Assembly: GCA_946558695.1 (NCBI GenBank)
Contig: CAMNTQ010000003.1
Span: 1 to 64,000, forward strand
DNA: 64,000 nt
Direction: 5' to 3'
Origin: an uncultured Lachnospiraceae bacterium
GTDB lineage: Bacteria > Bacillota > Clostridia > Lachnospirales > Lachnospiraceae
Part shown: positions 1 through 8,090 of the stretch, piece by piece
How the letters are laid out: every line of letters starts with the position of its first letter
How positions within the stretch are numbered: the stretch's first letter is position 1
Position numbers and translations under genes: made by a program
The notes under the pieces: model-generated
Database searches by the model: none
Told to the model about the DNA's origin: nothing
Seen by the model: the letters and a program-made list of their open reading frames with translations, nothing else

Positions 1-356
1 GTCAACCTCTGCACTGCCTCTTCCTTCGTTGACACAAAGAAAAAGTCCTTCCCATGGTTCGACTCATAGATAAAATCCTTCAGCGGCTTACTGGTATAAT
101 GCGAATAATCCCCGTAAACAGCCACCTTCATATGATAATTCATAAACTTCTGGAGAATCTCACCCGCCACACCCGTACTAAGGATGAAAAAATCCCCGCA
201 TATTACAGCTTTATCAATGACAATCCGCTCCGCGCCCGTCTCATACTTCACAGTCATCGCCAGATCCAGAGCCGACTGCGTATCAACAATTACCACCTCG
301 TCACCGGAAACAACTGCAATATCAATCCCGTTATCTTTCAAATGTTCAATATTCAT
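1..356 (-). CDS. DUF4180 domain protein (3' end outside window)
   Basis: Minus-strand reading frame that starts at an ATG ending at 356, with AGGAGG at 362-367, and stays open to base 1, so the C-terminus is missing. The visible 118 residues begin MNIEHLKDNGIDIAVVSGDE and include VDTQSALDLAM and FYESN-like segments (IYESNHGKDFFFVST) typical of the DUF4180 family. These are small cytosolic proteins of unknown function, usually about 120 residues long, so only a few residues are lost. The next gene is divergent. The family call is from memory of its conserved segments; no function is claimed. Confidence 0.75.
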   Translation of the reverse strand, partial: MNIEHLKDNGIDIAVVSGDEVVIVDTQSALDLAMTVKYETGAERIVIDKAVICGDFFILSTGVAGEILQKFMNYHMKVAVYGDYSHYTSKPLKDFIYESNHGKDFFFVSTKEEAVQRL

Positions 357-481
357 AATGTCCTCCTAACTCAAACCTGCAGTACAAATTCCAGTTGAAG
401 ATAGATTCTACAGGACAACACATAAATTGTCAAGTACTGTTTTCACAGCCCCATCCCGCTAAAGATTTTTAAACAATTTCA

Positions 482-510
482 CTTCATAGCATGATGATAT
501 ATGCTATAAT
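482..510 (+). promoter_or_regulatory. extended -10 promoter for the potassium channel gene
   Basis: TATAAT at 505-510 is preceded by TG one base upstream (TGCTATAAT), an extended -10 box. The -35 position (CTTCAT, 482-487) is weak. It lies 60 bases upstream of the channel start, in an otherwise gene-free, AT-rich 213-base gap. Confidence 0.5.
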
Positions 511-569
511 ATTAATATATTTTATCCGATGCCCGATAAATGTGAAAGAAACAAAGGAGAATGCATCCT

Positions 570-2144
570 ATGAAAAGAAGAAATAAAATCTATCTGTATA
601 TGACGATCGTTCTGATCATAATTTATATCAGTCTGCTGTCCCTTCTCTGTCTCTCCGAACGTACTGCCGGAAATGCTACCATCCATACGTTCGGCGACGC
701 ATTATGGTATTCGCTGGTCACATTCACCACCGTCGGCTACGGTGACTTGACGCCTGTAACACCCTTAGGGCATGCCATAGGAATCGTCTTTCTGTTATTG
801 TCAGCAGGCATTATGATGACACTGTTCGGCGCCGTCATATCTTTTATTGCCAGCGAAGGGCTCCCGCTCCTTATGCTTGGTTTCCAACGTGAGAAAAACT
901 GGTACTATTTTGCAGATTACAGTATCGAATCCAATACTTTGGCTGCAAATATATATAAGGAAGATCCGGATGCGGTTATTATCTACGGTGAGAAAAGAGA
1001 TGACCAGATAGAGTCCCCGGATCATCCCTGCCTGTTTATCAGCGTCTCTCCTGCCCGAATTGTAGCTCAAAAGAAAGGTATCGGCTCAAACTGCAAAATC
1101 TTTCTTATGAAAGAAAATGACATCGGCATGAACAGCCGCGCCATTGGTCTTGATGAACTTCCTGTTGAGGTCTACGCAAGAACAACCAACGGCCAAGACC
1201 GCCTTTCCACAAACATCCGATTCTTCCACAGCTACGATTGCTGCGCCAGACAGTACTGGCGTTCCAAACCGCTGTGCAGCCATGAAAATACGATTGTAAT
1301 CATCGGATTCGGAAACTATGGACGCTGTATTCTTGAGCGGGCTGTCTTGACAAATGTGATCTCTGTCGGCCAGCATATTGCCTATCATATTTTTGGTGAT
1401 GCGGCAACATTTCTTGCCATGCACCCGCATCTCCATGAGGTATTTTCTCTGGGCGAAACATCCGCTGCAAGAGACTCCCTGATTTTCTATGATGAATTCT
1501 GGGAAATGCATCCAGACGTCCTTGAACATGCCGACCGCATTATCATCTGTCCTGATGATGAGCAAAAAGGCTGGAGCATATTCTGGCAGCTTAACAGATA
1601 TTATAAAATCTGCGGGCATATTGACCTGCACAGCAACCGGAAAGCGCCGGGGGTGTCTTATTTTGGAACAAATGAAGAAATCTATACCCCTAATCAAATC
1701 ATGCGTACCACATTGAATCAGGCCGCTGTCACAATCAATGAAATTTTCCGCAGCTCCGTTTCCTACCCTACTCTGAGCTGGGACGATCTGGATGATTTTC
1801 ACCGGGAATCCAAAATAGCCGCCGCAGACCATCTTCTGATGAAAATCCGTATTCTTCTGGATGATGAGACGATCACAGAATTTACGGTTCCAATCATAGA
1901 AAAAGCATACAAGAAATACTGCGAAACAAAAGAAGACGGCACAATCCGGGATATGTACCGCAGGCTTGATCATCTGAGGTGGCTTCGTTTCTATACCTTT
2001 TACAACTGGAGCTACGGCCCCTTCCGGCACGATGGCGAGAGACAGCACCCTATGCTGTGCCCTTATGAGAAGTTAAACGCAGAACAGAAGCGGGAACGTG
2101 ATGCCGCTTGGGAACTGTTAGGCAGCATTTCCAATGCGCTTTGA
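570..2144 (+). CDS. potassium channel with RCK-like and C-terminal RyR domain
   Basis: Predicted K+-selective channel of 524 residues. Two membrane segments (about residues 9-28 and 69-94) flank a pore loop carrying the selectivity filter TVGYGD (54-59). The cytosolic part has a TrkA-N-like nucleotide-binding segment (TIVIIGFGNYGR, about 241-252). The last 120 residues match the bacterial ryanodine-receptor-like (RyR) domain: AAADHLLMKIRILL, then HLRWLRFYTF, WSYGPFR, HPMLCPYEKL. RyR repeats in animal channels bind small ligands or help assembly; here a ligand-gating role is inference. Start: an upstream ATG at 561 abuts the AAGGAG (554-559), so the ATG at 570, ten bases after it, is preferred. 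It converges on the DeoR gene with only 16 bases between. Confidence 0.85.
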   Translation: MKRRNKIYLYMTIVLIIIYISLLSLLCLSERTAGNATIHTFGDALWYSLVTFTTVGYGDLTPVTPLGHAIGIVFLLLSAGIMMTLFGAVISFIASEGLPLLMLGFQREKNWYYFADYSIESNTLAANIYKEDPDAVIIYGEKRDDQIESPDHPCLFISVSPARIVAQKKGIGSNCKIFLMKENDIGMNSRAIGLDELPVEVYARTTNGQDRLSTNIRFFHSYDCCARQYWRSKPLCSHENTIVIIGFGNYGRCILERAVLTNVISVGQHIAYHIFGDAATFLAMHPHLHEVFSLGETSAARDSLIFYDEFWEMHPDVLEHADRIIICPDDEQKGWSIFWQLNRYYKICGHIDLHSNRKAPGVSYFGTNEEIYTPNQIMRTTLNQAAVTINEIFRSSVSYPTLSWDDLDDFHRESKIAAADHLLMKIRILLDDETITEFTVPIIEKAYKKYCETKEDGTIRDMYRRLDHLRWLRFYTFYNWSYGPFRHDGERQHPMLCPYEKLNAEQKRERDAAWELLGSISNAL

Positions 2145-2160
2145 GCAGCCATGCTTTTTC

Positions 2161-2925
2161 CTATCTTGCAATTACAAGGGGCACTGACATCTGCTGCGCT
2201 TTCCTTATATATTCCTTTGATACTTCGTCGTCCGTTATGATCTTGTGCACATCACGGATCGGGCAGATGACCGACACATACCCTCCGCCGAATTTACTGC
2301 TGTCCGCCAGCACATACACCTCGTTCGCTGATTTTAAAATCGCTTTTTTCACCTGCATCTGGGGAGTTGCGATAGATGTAAGTCCCACATCAAAATTAAT
2401 GCTGTGAATACCAATAAAGCCTTTATCCACATGGAATTGCTCAATATTAGAAAGAGCCGCATCTCCCATGGTTGCCGCCAGATGGCCTCCCACATGGCCT
2501 CCCACCATATAAAGTTCCACATGGGGCACTCCTGCCAGTTCATTCCCCACCAAAAGGGAATTCGTCACAACCGCCAGTCGTTTCTCCGGATGCTGTTTAA
2601 TATGCCCTGCCAGATAGAAACTGCTGGAAGCGTCATCAATAATGATCGTATCCCTGTCTGCGATAAACTCATAAGCGCAGGCGGCAATCCGCTTCTTGCG
2701 CTCTGTATTACGGTAAATGCTCTCCGCTGAATATTTCCGCTCCGGCTCTTTATCAAGCTTCACCGCTCCCCCGTGGGTGCGCATAAGCAGTCCCTCCATA
2801 TCCATATTTCTGATATCGTTACGTATCGTAACTTCCGAGCAGCCGAATCGCTTACTTAATTCCGCTACCTTTACTCTGCCTTTTTCTTCTACTTCATGCA
2901 ATATTGCCCGTCTGCGCTCTTCCAT
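2161..2925 (-). CDS. DeoR-family transcriptional regulator
   Basis: Regulator of 254 residues. The N-terminal DeoR helix-turn-helix (about residues 15-55: VKVAELSKRFGCSEVTIRND) is followed by the typical RTHGGA linker and a sugar-phosphate sensing domain (DASSSFYLAG, VVTNSLLV, DKGFIGIHS). DeoR proteins usually repress sugar or sugar-acid genes and release DNA on binding a phosphorylated intermediate. Start: a GTG at 2940 overlaps the ribosome-binding site, while the ATG at 2925 has GGAGG six bases upstream, so the ATG is chosen. It lies at the end of the pdxA2-kinase-permease-ycxB run and probably controls that locus through the TTTCGTTT boxes at 3534-3552 and 7040-7203 (inference from position). 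Confidence 0.9.
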   Translation of the reverse strand: MEERRRAILHEVEEKGRVKVAELSKRFGCSEVTIRNDIRNMDMEGLLMRTHGGAVKLDKEPERKYSAESIYRNTERKKRIAACAYEFIADRDTIIIDDASSSFYLAGHIKQHPEKRLAVVTNSLLVGNELAGVPHVELYMVGGHVGGHLAATMGDAALSNIEQFHVDKGFIGIHSINFDVGLTSIATPQMQVKKAILKSANEVYVLADSSKFGGGYVSVICPIRDVHKIITDDEVSKEYIRKAQQMSVPLVIAR

Positions 2926-2944
2926 ATTCTTCCTCCGCACGCTG

Positions 2945-3457
2945 TTATGTTTGTTTTGCTTTGTCAGCGCTGTTTTCTGCCAGATGACGAACGATCATCT
3001 GATAGATCGGCAAAAATTCCTCCCCAAAGTCTTGTTTCGGCAGAATCAATGCCTGATCTCTCCCATAATACACGCCGATTGTCTTAGGCGCTACAACCGC
3101 CCTTTGGACCTCACTCCAGTCCACATGGCGATTCCCGCTCTCCCACCGGGCTGTGATTCCTTCTTCCTCAGAAAAAGTATATTCTACTGTTTCTCTGTAC
3201 TCGGGGTTTACTTCTACCTGCTTTTTCGCCCTTCTCTTAAGCTGTATCGGCATATATCCTATAAAAATCAATGCTGCGATCAGATAAACTGCAGCGCCGC
3301 CCGCTCCCGTCCTCCCGGCAGCGTAACTGAATACTCCTAAAAATATCACCGCAAACCCTAAAATATTCGCCAAAAAACCGCTGAATTTGGAATACGCGTG
3401 ATACAGCAGGAAATCGTAAAGGGCTTCTTTTGTCATATGGACTGTTATCTTACTCAT
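2945..3457 (-). CDS. YcxB-like membrane protein
   Basis: Protein of 170 residues with two membrane helices (about 29-46 and 56-72) and a C-terminal cytosolic YcxB-type domain (WSEVQRAVVAPKTIGVYYGR, ILPKQDF). YcxB-like proteins are widespread in Firmicutes and have no established role. Its ATG follows an AAGGAGG at good distance. It sits between the permease and the DeoR gene, 19 bases from the latter, so it is likely co-transcribed with the regulator. Why it is in a sugar-acid locus is not clear and may be incidental. Confidence 0.75.
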   Translation of the reverse strand: MSKITVHMTKEALYDFLLYHAYSKFSGFLANILGFAVIFLGVFSYAAGRTGAGGAAVYLIAALIFIGYMPIQLKRRAKKQVEVNPEYRETVEYTFSEEEGITARWESGNRHVDWSEVQRAVVAPKTIGVYYGRDQALILPKQDFGEEFLPIYQMIVRHLAENSADKAKQT

Positions 3458-3472
3458 AGAACCTCCTTATGG

Positions 3473-3513
3473 AAAAAGCCCTTTTATATTTTATCATATA
3501 AAAGAGCTCTTTT
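3473..3513 (-). terminator. hairpin after the permease gene, before ycxB
   Basis: AAAAGCCCTTTTATAT pairs with ATATAAAAGAGCTCTTTT around a short loop. Read on the minus strand it ends GGGCTTTTT, a terminator form for the permease operon. It sits directly upstream of the ycxB ribosome-binding site, so it may act as a leaky terminator or attenuator that lowers ycxB-deoR expression. Confidence 0.5.
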
Positions 3514-3533
3514 CACTTTCTTTTTTGCTTTTC

Positions 3534-3552
3534 TTTCGTTTTTATTTCATTT
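3534..3552. promoter_or_regulatory. DeoR-type operator boxes upstream of ycxB-deoR
   Basis: TTTCGTTT (3534-3541) is followed 11 bases on by TTTCATTT (3545-3552) in a T-rich tract. The same boxes crowd the pdxA2/TIM control region. The position upstream of ycxB-deoR would suit autoregulation. Direct TTTCRTTT repeats are known for AgaR-like DeoR regulators; assignment here is inference. Confidence 0.45.
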
Positions 3553-3556
3553 TTTA

Positions 3557-4591
3557 TTAGTTTGTTCCAGAAACCTTTGCATATGCCCAACCGTCCGGAC
3601 CATAGATTCCTTTCTGCTTCTTCTGCATATACTTATCAAATGCAGCCGTGATAAACGGACACAGGAATAATGTAATGATCGACGCTGTTGCGCACTGTGC
3701 GGTTGCCATTGGAACAAACTGCTCCATCGTCGGATCCGCCTCGGCAACTGCTGCCGGAGTCATAGCTGAATTCAGCGCGGTTGTACCGATCGCGGCGCCC
3801 ATCGCATTTCTCTCTTTCTTCGGAAGAAGAAGATTGATGATGAAGAAGAACAGCACCGCCGTCGCTGCGGAGATCAGTCCCAGTACGATACCGGAAGCGC
3901 CCGCCGTAAGAATCGTCTTAACATCTGTCTTTGCACCGATAGATATCGTCATGAAAAATGTTACGATCGGCTGTGCATTCTTACATGCGTCGCGGAATCC
4001 TTTGTCAAGATTTCCCCAGATAAATCCAATCAGCAAAGGTACTAACACTGCGACAAGAGACATGATCGGAATGTTTGCAAGTCCCGTAGCTCCAAGGGCA
4101 ACCAGTGTAAAAAATGGGCCGTCATTCAGCGACAGGATAGAGATCGCTCCTGTATCAGTCGCATTTCCAAACTGGGAAGACAGGGAGATATACAAGGAAC
4201 CGTTGGAATTCGTGATCGCCGCGATCAAAACAAACGGAGCGATTCCAAGGAATCCTGCAGGCCCGCAGAGCTTTCCGACTACCAGACCAAGGATGATACC
4301 GAGCAAAAGCTTTGTTCCCGTCATAATAACTCCCTTGTAAAGCGGCATGCCCACCTGCTTGATATCGATCATAGATCCGCACACGATCAGGAAAAATCCC
4401 ATCATACAAGCATTTCCTTCATAAAACAGCGCTGTTACATAGCCTCCGATCTGGAATACCTGCGGTACAAATGTTGCCAGCACTACCGCGATTACCAGCG
4501 GAACGATTACCAGACCGCCCGGAAGACCTTTCAGTTTGTTCAGAAGATCAAGATCTTTACGTTCTTCATTGTTTTTTGCATTTTCACTCAT
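3557..4591 (-). CDS. 2-keto-3-deoxygluconate permease (KdgT) family transporter
   Basis: Membrane transporter of 344 residues with about ten hydrophobic segments and the KdgT-family signatures LPGGLVIVPL, FLIVCGSMIDIKQVG, ITNSNGSLYISL and GTTALNSAMTPAAVAEADP. Named members import 2-keto-3-deoxygluconate with a proton. Here the neighbours are a DUF1537 kinase and a PdxA2 dehydrogenase, so the likely substrate is a four-carbon sugar acid such as D-threonate or D-erythronate (inference from context; family sequence alone does not fix the substrate). It is third in the minus-strand run, 44 bases after the kinase. Confidence 0.85.
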   Translation of the reverse strand: MSENAKNNEERKDLDLLNKLKGLPGGLVIVPLVIAVVLATFVPQVFQIGGYVTALFYEGNACMMGFFLIVCGSMIDIKQVGMPLYKGVIMTGTKLLLGIILGLVVGKLCGPAGFLGIAPFVLIAAITNSNGSLYISLSSQFGNATDTGAISILSLNDGPFFTLVALGATGLANIPIMSLVAVLVPLLIGFIWGNLDKGFRDACKNAQPIVTFFMTISIGAKTDVKTILTAGASGIVLGLISAATAVLFFFIINLLLPKKERNAMGAAIGTTALNSAMTPAAVAEADPTMEQFVPMATAQCATASIITLFLCPFITAAFDKYMQKKQKGIYGPDGWAYAKVSGTN

Positions 4592-4635
4592 TTTGTTTCT
4601 CCTCTCTTATCCTTTTTATTATTTTATTACCAAAA

Positions 4636-5976
4636 TCATCTCATAGCCTCGCCAAACAATCGGTCTACGATATCACACGCCGTATTGTCATTGCCAGTAA
4701 GGCCGCCCTTTCCTACGACCGGAAGTCCGTCATAGCTGCCTACCAGTCTTCCTACGTCCGTCTGAGGAATCACATAATCCATAACCTCCAGACACTCTAC
4801 TCCGAGCTGATAGCAGACGTTTACCATCGTATCTCCTCCCGTTGTATAGAGTCCTGCGATTCTTTCCCTTCCGGTCTTTTCCAATACCTGAGAGATAATG
4901 GAGCCAAGCCCCGCATTGATTCTGTTGGCGCTCATACCGCCTGCATAATGTCTCTTATTATCCTCTTCATCCAGATTAAGAAGTTCTCCGTGAAGCGCCG
5001 TCTCAAAGAGAATAGCTCTTGGCTGCGTACCGCCTTCCATAAGCTCCATTGCTTTTTCTACCGCTTTTTCTACCTCTTTTACCGCCCGGCCGCCGCCTTC
5101 GATCAGAGGGACCGGTTCAACCGAAATGCGCATATGTCTTGTATCCTTGCAGAGCACTTCCATCTGCTTCTTTGTAACCGGCGTCGCACTTCCTGCCGCA
5201 ATGAGAACCGTCTTTCCTGTCTCGTCAGCCTCCGGCGGAAGATTCGGCTCTTCCGCCTTGATAAGATCCCTATAAAATGCCAGCTTTGAGGTAAACGGTC
5301 CCGGATCCACAGCAACGACATCCCACTTCAACGCGATACATGCTTTTGCCACAGTCTCCACATCCTCAAGAGTGATTCCGTCGCAGACGATCACTTCACA
5401 TCCGTCCGCCCTTGTCCCTGCAAGCGCCTTTTTCACCGCTTCCTCTCCTTCAAGGACTTTATCTAATGCAACAAGACCTACTTTTCTTCTTGTCTGTCCC
5501 GCAAGAAGTCTTGGTATGTAATTCTCTTTTACCGGCGTCCGCACGTCCTGCGCCACCGGTGTATTGATAAGCGCTGCGCCGTCGATGACCGAATATCCGC
5601 CTACGAGGATTCTTCTTGACTGAGGCATCGCCGGAACAACGACTGCAACGGCATCCCCTCCGACTTCATCCAGCATGGCGTCTACTTCTACTCCTACGCC
5701 GCCTCTAAGCGTCGTGTCGATTCTCTTGGAAAAATACTTAACGCCCATATTCTTAAGCGCCGCCGTTGCCGACTTTACTTTGTCATACGCTTCATTTGCC
5801 GGGAGAGGTCTGGAATTACTGCTAATCAAAATCGCGTCAAGCTCATCTGTCCCTTCTGCCCTCTGCGCCGCCTCTTCATTAAAATAGACCGCTGTTCTCG
5901 CCTTTGACCTTGCAAGTAAAACCCCTGTCGTCGTCGCGCCGGTCAGGTCATCTGCTACTGCTCCGATTAATGGCAT
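4636..5976 (-). CDS. four-carbon acid sugar kinase (DUF1537 / DtnK-OtnK family)
   Basis: Kinase of 446 residues, the full family length. It starts MPLIGAVADDLTGATTTGVLLA, the N-terminal substrate-binding signature, and ends with the nucleotide-binding part TGGDTMVNVCYQLG and GLPVVGKGGLTG. The family phosphorylates D-threonate or D-erythronate (DtnK) or 3-oxo-tetronates (OtnK) at the C4 hydroxyl. The partner dehydrogenase is immediately upstream, one base away, which favours the DtnK/PdxA2 route over OtnK. Start: the frame is open further upstream, but GGAGGG eight bases before the ATG at 5976 fixes it. Confidence 0.88.
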   Translation of the reverse strand: MPLIGAVADDLTGATTTGVLLARSKARTAVYFNEEAAQRAEGTDELDAILISSNSRPLPANEAYDKVKSATAALKNMGVKYFSKRIDTTLRGGVGVEVDAMLDEVGGDAVAVVVPAMPQSRRILVGGYSVIDGAALINTPVAQDVRTPVKENYIPRLLAGQTRRKVGLVALDKVLEGEEAVKKALAGTRADGCEVIVCDGITLEDVETVAKACIALKWDVVAVDPGPFTSKLAFYRDLIKAEEPNLPPEADETGKTVLIAAGSATPVTKKQMEVLCKDTRHMRISVEPVPLIEGGGRAVKEVEKAVEKAMELMEGGTQPRAILFETALHGELLNLDEEDNKRHYAGGMSANRINAGLGSIISQVLEKTGRERIAGLYTTGGDTMVNVCYQLGVECLEVMDYVIPQTDVGRLVGSYDGLPVVGKGGLTGNDNTACDIVDRLFGEAMR

Positions 5977-5977
5977 C

Positions 5978-7006
5978 TTAAAATCCCTCCTGCATATCCT
6001 TTTCATGCTGTTTTGCCGCATATTCTGCAACAACCTTCGTGGACTCTATCAGACTGACACATCCCGCGATTCCCTTTCCGGCAATATCAAACGCTGTTCC
6101 GTGGTCAACAGAGCTTCTGATAAACGGCAGCCCGAAGGTCAGTGTTACAGATTTTTCAAAATCCAATGTCTTGCATGCGATGTGCCCCTGATCATGGTAC
6201 AGAGAAAGAATCGCATCAAATTTGCCGGATTTGCCGATGTTGAATACGGAATCTGCCGGGCACGGACCAACTGCGTTGATGCCTCTTTCCTTTGCTGCCT
6301 CAACTGCCGGACCAATGTCCGTAAGTTCTTCTGTTCCGAAAAGTCCATTGTCTCCGTTGTGCGGATTCAGACCTGCTACTGCGATCAGCGGATTCTCAAT
6401 ACCGATCTTTCTAAGTTCTTTGTCGATATTGACCACATTTTCAAGAACTACTTCCTTGGAAGCATAATGACATGCATCTACAAGAGACATGTGGCGGCTT
6501 ACAAAAAATACTCTCAGCTTATGACAGGAAAACATGGTAAGCGCATAAGGAGAATTGGTCTGATGCTGATAAATCTCCGTATGTCCCGGCTCCTTGATTC
6601 CTACCAGCTTAATAGCGCCTTTGTGAATCGGGGACGTAGACACCGCGTCAATCTTCTTTGCCATACCAAGCTCGATGGATTTCATGATCCAGTCGACCGC
6701 CATTTGTCCCGCAAGCGCCTGCTCCTTGCCCCACTCGATGGAATCCGTATCGTAATCGCCGGTTTCAAGAATATCTACCGTTCCGAACTCGTATTTCGCT
6801 TCCGCCGGATCTGCGATCAGATTGTACTTTAATTCCTTCCCAAGAACCTTCGCCGCTTTCTCCATAATTGCTTTGCTTCCGATTACAAATGGTCTGCAGC
6901 AGCCGTGGATTTCTTCTGACAGCATAGTTCCTACTACGATCTCCGGTCCGATTCCCGCCGGATCTCCCATTGTAATAGCTGTTACTGGCTTAAATGTGTT
7001 GTTCAT
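5978..7006 (-). CDS. pdxA2: 4-phospho-D-threonate/erythronate dehydrogenase (PdxA2 type)
   Basis: Enzyme of 342 residues in the PdxA family. Visible motifs are ITMGDPAGIGPEI, the metal-site segments PGHTEIYQ, GLNPHNGD and LYHDQGHI, and a C-terminal GTAFDIAGKG. PdxA2 proteins oxidise and decarboxylate 4-phospho-D-threonate or 4-phospho-D-erythronate to dihydroxyacetone phosphate with NAD+. The kinase directly downstream would make the substrate, which separates this from the vitamin B6 enzyme PdxA. Start: the ATG at 7006 (MNNTF) lies eight bases after AAAGGA, whereas the ATG at 7015 abuts it. First gene of the minus-strand operon. Confidence 0.88.
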   Translation of the reverse strand: MNNTFKPVTAITMGDPAGIGPEIVVGTMLSEEIHGCCRPFVIGSKAIMEKAAKVLGKELKYNLIADPAEAKYEFGTVDILETGDYDTDSIEWGKEQALAGQMAVDWIMKSIELGMAKKIDAVSTSPIHKGAIKLVGIKEPGHTEIYQHQTNSPYALTMFSCHKLRVFFVSRHMSLVDACHYASKEVVLENVVNIDKELRKIGIENPLIAVAGLNPHNGDNGLFGTEELTDIGPAVEAAKERGINAVGPCPADSVFNIGKSGKFDAILSLYHDQGHIACKTLDFEKSVTLTFGLPFIRSSVDHGTAFDIAGKGIAGCVSLIESTKVVAEYAAKQHEKDMQEGF

Positions 7007-7039
7007 ACTTCTCATCCTTTCATATTATATTTTGTTTTA

Positions 7040-7116
7040 TTTCGTTTTTCTTTTCTTTATGGTTTTATTTTACTATCGTTTCTTTCGTTTTTCAATACCT
7101 TTTTTTATTTTCGTTA
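7040..7116. promoter_or_regulatory. TTTCGTTT operator cluster on the pdxA2 side
   Basis: Boxes at 7040-7047 and 7083-7090 read TTTCGTTT, 7076-7082 reads TCGTTTC, and 7109-7116 reads TTTCGTTA, all in a T-rich tract just upstream of pdxA2. They are direct repeats of the kind bound by AgaR-like DeoR regulators. The DeoR protein encoded at 2161-2925 is the likely binder (inference). Confidence 0.55.
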
Positions 7117-7176
7117 CATTTAAACATCTTGATATATTTGTTTTTGTGCGATATATACTAAATTTCTCCGCATTTC

Positions 7177-7203
7177 TTTCGTTTATTTTCGTTTTTTTCG
7201 TTT
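7177..7203. promoter_or_regulatory. three phased TTTCGTTT boxes on the TIM-paralogue side
   Basis: Exact TTTCGTTT copies at 7177-7184, 7187-7194 and 7196-7203 are spaced 10 and 9 bases apart, about one helical turn, so they present on one face of the DNA. They lie just upstream of the promoter at 7228-7256. Confidence 0.6.
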
Positions 7204-7227
7204 TGTTAATTATTTGTCAGATATGTA

Positions 7228-7256
7228 TTGCGCTTTTCGATGATATAGAGTATACT
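7228..7256 (+). promoter_or_regulatory. promoter of the TIM-paralogue gene
   Basis: TTGCGC (7228-7233), 17-base spacer, TATACT (7251-7256), 39 bases upstream of the ATG at 7295. The DeoR-type boxes lie immediately upstream. Confidence 0.55.
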
Positions 7257-7294
7257 TAAAATATCATTTACAAACGGAAATCAAGGAGGAAATC

Positions 7295-8086
7295 ATGAGA
7301 AAAAAATTATACTTCGGAAGCAATTTTAAGATGTACAAGAACATTCAGACTACAGAAGAATACCTGCAGGCTATCACTGCCGCCACCAAAGATATCGACC
7401 GCGAAGAGATTCAGTTCTTTTTCATCCCGTCCTACACTTCCTTAGAAAGCGCCAGCAAATGCAGTGTCCGAAACAGCTTTATGCTGGGAGCGCAGAATAT
7501 GTGCTGGGAAGACGATGGACAATTTACCGGAGAGATCTCTCCTCTGATGTTAAAGGAACTCGGGCTTGACCTTGTTATGATCGGTCATTCCGAGAGAAGG
7601 CACGGATTCGGCGAATCGGATTACACAGAGAATAAAAAGGTTCGAAAGGCTCTGGATTCCGGCTTTACTACTCTTCTATGTGTAGGCGAGACCGCGCAGG
7701 AGAAGGAATTCGGAATCAGCGCAGAAGTTCTCCGCACTCAGTTGAAGGTCGGTCTTCACGGAGTTGCAAAGGAGCAGATCGAAAAGGTATGGATTGCTTA
7801 CGAGCCGGTGTGGTCCATCGGCGTGAACGGCACGCCTGCTCCGGTCGATTACGCGCAGGCAATGCACAAGGTCATCAAAGACTGTCTGGAAGAGATGTTT
7901 GGAAAAGAAGGACGAATGATTCCCGCTCTGTACGGTGGAAGCGTCAATCCGGATAATTCTAACGCGCTCATCGTACAGCCGGACATTGACGGGCTATTTA
8001 CGACAAGAACTGCATTCCAGGTAGAAGCATTTGCGAAATTGATCGAGGATGCCATTACCGCCTGCAAAGAGGCCGGAACGTTTTAA
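7295..8086 (+). CDS. triosephosphate isomerase paralogue, probable tetrulose-phosphate isomerase
   Basis: TIM-barrel isomerase of 263 residues. The four catalytic positions are kept: N10 and K12 (GSNFKMYK), H98 (IGHSERR) and E170 (AYEPVW), and YGGSV at 213-217. It departs from glycolytic TpiA in three places. The NWKMN turn reads NFKMY, loop 6 reads SIGVNGTPA, and the phosphate-binding loop 8, normally VGGASL, reads DGLFTTRTAF (232-241). A GLF-x-x-R loop 8 is the form I recall from tetrulose-phosphate isomerases of erythritol and threitol catabolism (LerI/EryH type). Being divergent from pdxA2 and kinase genes supports a tetrose-phosphate substrate, but a catabolic TpiA that recycles DHAP cannot be excluded. 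AAGGAGG lies six bases before the ATG. Confidence 0.8.
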   Translation: MRKKLYFGSNFKMYKNIQTTEEYLQAITAATKDIDREEIQFFFIPSYTSLESASKCSVRNSFMLGAQNMCWEDDGQFTGEISPLMLKELGLDLVMIGHSERRHGFGESDYTENKKVRKALDSGFTTLLCVGETAQEKEFGISAEVLRTQLKVGLHGVAKEQIEKVWIAYEPVWSIGVNGTPAPVDYAQAMHKVIKDCLEEMFGKEGRMIPALYGGSVNPDNSNALIVQPDIDGLFTTRTAFQVEAFAKLIEDAITACKEAGTF

Positions 8087-8090
8087 AATA

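Noticed and set aside
1086-2048. Long open frame on the minus strand under the potassium channel gene
   Set aside because: Fully antisense to a gene with clear domains; no ribosome-binding site and no recognisable motif.
3648-4340. Plus-strand frame under the KdgT-type permease gene
   Set aside because: Antisense shadow; the permease frame has family signatures and a proper start.
6005-6832. Plus-strand frame of 275 codons under pdxA2
   Set aside because: Antisense shadow with no family match.
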